This document shows, in pieces, positions 20,111-22,734 of a stretch of DNA of 22,734 nucleotides (its first letter is position 1; each line of letters begins with the position of its first letter). Position numbers and translations under genes: made by a program. The stretch comes from Azolla pinnata. Its lineage: Eukaryota > Streptophyta > Polypodiopsida > Salviniales > Salviniaceae. The stretch lies in assembly GCA_037176905.1 (NCBI GenBank), contig JBBBWG010006558.1, forward strand, positions 3,622-26,355. The letters run 5' to 3'. The notes under the pieces are model-generated. The model had not been told where the DNA came from and made no database searches. It saw only the letters and a list, made by a program, of their open reading frames with translations.

Positions 20111-20694
20111 TGTCTTGTTTGGTTTTTTTTAATCGAAGCTATCAAAATTTTGTATTCTAATTGTTCCTTAAATCTTAATTACACAAAATCAGATATCCTC
20201 TAGTCTTATCTCAAGTTCACGTATCCTTATCATATTTTTGTAACAATGGATCTAAAGAACTTATCCTTAAGGAATGCTTATAAACGACGGTATAAAGAAT
20301 TCGCCAACTATGAAAGGTTTTTGTTTGTTTTTTTTATGCATGTTTAAATCCTAGAGATTATTTCTTATTTTTTCTATAGATTTCTCAACCATAGCAAGAT
20401 TGTCTAATTTATGTTTGATTATTTTCTAAAGCATAGAAAACTCTTATTCTTATTTTTTCGCATATTTTTTAAGTTTAAGACAACTTTCTTTTTATTCTTC
20501 CGTGGCTTCATTGAATTTCTTAAATGCTCAAGTTCTTCTATCCCTTGAAGTGGAGATTTATTGAACACAAGCAAGTTTTAACCACTTCCTTGTTTTATAG
20601 CTTTCTTAAATATGCTCATGTTATAAGTATCTTGATTATGTTGGTAGCACACTTCATACATAGAAACCAACAAAAATAAATTATTCTCATTTTC
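20111..20694. other. AT-rich intergenic DNA, nothing recognised
   Basis: Long T and A runs and no frame of note. I see no promoter or RNA-gene signature that can be separated from the base composition. Confidence 0.5.
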
Positions 20695-21005
20695 CTTTTT
20701 CTTTTTCCTAAATTTCATTTTCCATCTCTATCTCCATCTCTATCTCAATCTTCATCTCCACCTCTAACTCCTTGTTCATCTCTATCTCAATTGCTATCTC
20801 CTTCTTCTTCTCCTTCTCTATTTTCACCTTTATCCTTTTGTCTATCTCATTTTCCTTCTCTTTCTCCTGTCATCTCCGTCTCATTAATCTCCTTCTCCAT
20901 CTTTAATGCCTTCTCCTTCTCCACAACTCCATTTCCTTCTCCATTTCCTTTTCCATTTCTTTCTCCTTCTCTATCTCCATCTCCATCTCCATCTCTAGCT
21001 TGGTA
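20695..21005. repeat. pyrimidine tract based on TCTCCATCTC/TCTATCTC units
   Basis: Almost pure pyrimidine on the plus strand with recurring ATCTCTATCTC, ATCTCCATCTC and CCTTCTCC units. A frame at 20791..21006 is open only because of this composition. The complementary strand is a GA-rich (GAGATG, GAAGGA) tract. Confidence 0.8.
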
Positions 21006-21174
21006 ATCCCTTTCTCCTTCTTTGTCAACTTATTTTTCTTCATCCATTGCTACTAGTCATACTCTTCTTTTTTTGTTTTGTTGTTTTTGCACTTAGAGCT
21101 AGCATGACTTCTTATCACACCTCTTGTTTTTCATTTGTTTTTTCTAAAACTTCTTTTCGTTTAAAACCTTGGAT

Positions 21175-21272
21175 TGACAATTGGATTTGTCATGCCGACT
21201 ACTCTCCTTTCCCTTTTTTTTTTAATGACCAAGAACGACGATTTGAACTACATTTCGGACTTTTCCGAACTA
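21175..21272 (+). pseudogene. possible Harbinger/ALP1-type transposase N-terminal fragment
   Basis: Within an open frame (21047..21298) the segment DQERRFELHFGLFRTTFRV resembles the F-x-x-x-F-R-M-S-R-x-T-F region near the start of PIF/Harbinger-type transposases and ALP1-like proteins. It ends at CTTCAGGGTAAGAAAT, which looks like a splice donor. The catalytic domain is not found downstream. The match is short and from memory, so this is a weak call. Confidence 0.22.
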
Positions 21273-21384
21273 CCTTCAGGGTAAGAAATGAAGAATAATA
21301 ACATATATAAATAAAATTATAAATTTATACTTTATGAAAATAAAAATATATAATATACAAAACATAAACACAATCTAAATCGCC

Positions 21385-21570
21385 ATGTCTTCTCTTCTCT
21401 TATTCCTTCTTTTTTCTTTTTCCTTCTCTTCTCTTCATAGGTGCTCTCTTTCTCTTTCTCGTCTCTTGTTTCTCTTCTCTTCATACTACATAGCTCTCTT
21501 TCTCCTTCTCTTCTTTTGCTATTTATTTTCTTTCTCTTCTCGTGCTCCTTGTTCTCTCTCCTTTAGCTTT
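21385..21570. repeat. second pyrimidine tract (TCTTCTC/TTTCTC)
   Basis: CTTCTCTTCTTTT-like sequence on the plus strand with few purines. The open frame at 21385..21621 reads as Ser/Leu/Phe only because of composition. Confidence 0.75.
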
Positions 21571-21765
21571 GTGTATAAGTTGAGTTTTATGTGTAATTTA
21601 GCTTTTCTAATTTGTTTATAAGAATTAATATGAGAAGAACATGAAAATCAATTCAATATTTTGAAACTTTTACTATTGCAAATTCTCATTCACAAGTGTT
21701 ACCATTCCCGTTTCCAAAACTTTATCAACATTCCGAAAACATTCCCGTTCCTGGTAACCATGACA

Positions 21766-21805
21766 TACATACATACATGCATATATATGCATGTATGTGT
21801 ATGCG
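21766..21805. repeat. CATA/TATG palindrome
   Basis: A perfect 28-bp palindrome at 21771-21798 centred on an ATATAT core, with arms ACATACATGCAT and ATGCATGTATGT, flanked by further imperfect CATA and TATG repeats. It looks like a microsatellite that folds on itself. Confidence 0.8.
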
Positions 21806-22089
21806 TGTTATGGGGTTGATCATCGGTTTGATTATTGACTAAATGGTTCTGAGAGCAACAATGAGTAATCGATTTTGCGTTGCCGTGAAAATCAATGAGG
21901 ATATGTGAAAGTCAAGGCTAAACCACCGGGGTCTCAGGCCAGACAATATGAAAAGTTTGAGAAAATATCATTCTGTAAAGATATCGATTAAAACGAGAAT
22001 AACGAGTTTTTTATTTAAAGATGATGCTTACAATTGTTAGGAGATTGTACTCATGTTACAAGTAACACTCTAAAATAAAGAGTACTAGA

Positions 22090-22460
22090 GTTTGGGTAGA
22101 GGATATAAGAGTGTTTAAGGTCTATTTACGAGAGATTCAAGGTTTGAGTGCGTATGAGAGTTTTAAGGGTTTGGATGGGAGATGTAACGCAAGTTTGACT
22201 ATGAGAAATTAGGGCTTTTGTTTGTGAGATTGGGATCTCAGATATATGAGATTAGAGGTTTGAAATCTGCGGGTTTTGTGTTTTATATTTTTTTGAGATA
22301 TTAGGGCTTTTTATTAGAGAGATGGCAGTTTTGGATATGAGAGTTTAGGATTTTGGATATGAGAGATTAAGGGGTTTTGATATGAGAGTTAAGTGTTTTA
22401 GATTTCGAGAGATTAGGGTTTAGATAATAGAGCTAATTAGGGTTTGGATATGAGAGTTTG
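22090..22460. repeat. degenerate minisatellite with GGATATGAGAG and TTAGGGTTT words
   Basis: About ten loosely spaced units combine a GATATGAGAG-type word with TTAGGGTTT, TTAGGATTTT, TTAAGGGGTTT or TTAGGGCTTTT. Spacing is about 20-40 bp and the similarity increases from left to right, clearest at 22320-22450. The second word is telomere-like. Confidence 0.7.
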
Positions 22461-22734
22461 CCTGGATCGAGTTAGTCCTGCTTACTTCTCATCTGACTTT
22501 GGATCGAGTTTAACAATATTCACGTGATCGATCGATTGTATCGATACTTGTATCAAAAGAAGCTTCGGGACTGTAATCGGCTTGCAAACAATTTTGTCTT
22601 CACCCATGACTTTGTATTGAATGGTGTAGAGAAGAATGACTGAATGCAAGAATTTATCGGTGTCGTGTGTCTCTTCGCACACGATATGAAAAATAATAAA
22701 TTTATGTTAGCCTTGAACTTTACATGCGAGGAGA
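22461..22734. other. right edge, nothing recognised
   Basis: A minus-strand frame at 22482..22682 is open for 66 codons but starts at a non-ATG codon and shows no domain I know. The window ends here, so part of a larger feature cannot be excluded. Confidence 0.4.

Noticed and set aside
20791..21006. Ser/Pro/Phe-rich frame
   Set aside because: Entirely due to a pyrimidine repeat tract.
22482..22682. 66-codon minus-strand frame near the right edge
   Set aside because: Starts at a non-ATG codon and has no recognised domain or flanking splice signal.

Overview
The window is nuclear DNA of a land plant. The reasons are multi-exon genes with GT-AG introns, an AGCVIII kinase (the plant-specific group with DFD in place of DFG), plant-type TTTAGGG telomere-like repeats, and Ty3/gypsy chromovirus remnants. 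It is repeat-rich, AT-rich intergenic DNA with long introns. A fern or other non-seed plant would fit, but the sequence alone does not settle this.

Two genes can be rebuilt, both on the minus strand. The first (1135..4725, two exons, 491 aa) is an OXI1/AGC2-like AGCVIII protein kinase. Its single 2.1 kb intron is full of CAC/CAT repeats. The second (7011..16268, 28 exons, 936 aa, frame open through every junction) is a SMARCAL1/CHR18-type SNF2 annealing helicase. It carries an N-terminal acidic helical segment, three HARP-like modules, a complete SNF2 ATPase and a C-terminal PIP-like box beside a basic cluster.

The most striking feature is the three HARP-like modules of the helicase. Each is built from the same exon set: a 56-nt exon followed by a 76-nt exon, with the same intron phases (0-2-0). 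The third module, next to the ATPase, continues straight into the SNF2 domain and matches the single HARP domain I recall in angiosperm CHR18. The first two look like additional tandem copies made by exon-block duplication.

Layout: 1-121 a 43-bp tandem repeat; 439-969 diverged repeats with (TA)n; 1135-4725 the kinase; 4833-4907 a possible uORF; 5019-5960 a degenerate telomere-like array with a second interspersed box; 6831-7085 a two-copy duplication of the helicase gene's 3' end; 7011-16268 the helicase gene, with a decayed antisense chromovirus in intron 1 (13889-15480); 16340-17310 a roughly 285-325-bp tandem repeat touching the helicase promoter; about 17440-18759 an internally deleted chromovirus with two LTR ends, a PBS and a chromodomain; 18760-22734 intergenic DNA with recurring GCAAYTRAA-type motifs, AAACCCTAA-like runs, long pyrimidine tracts and a TTAGGG-like minisatellite. 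I find no convincing gene in that last 4 kb.

Nothing in the sequence shows that the two genes act together. One product is a signalling kinase and the other a replication-fork remodeller. What they share is direction and a setting of young and decayed repeats.
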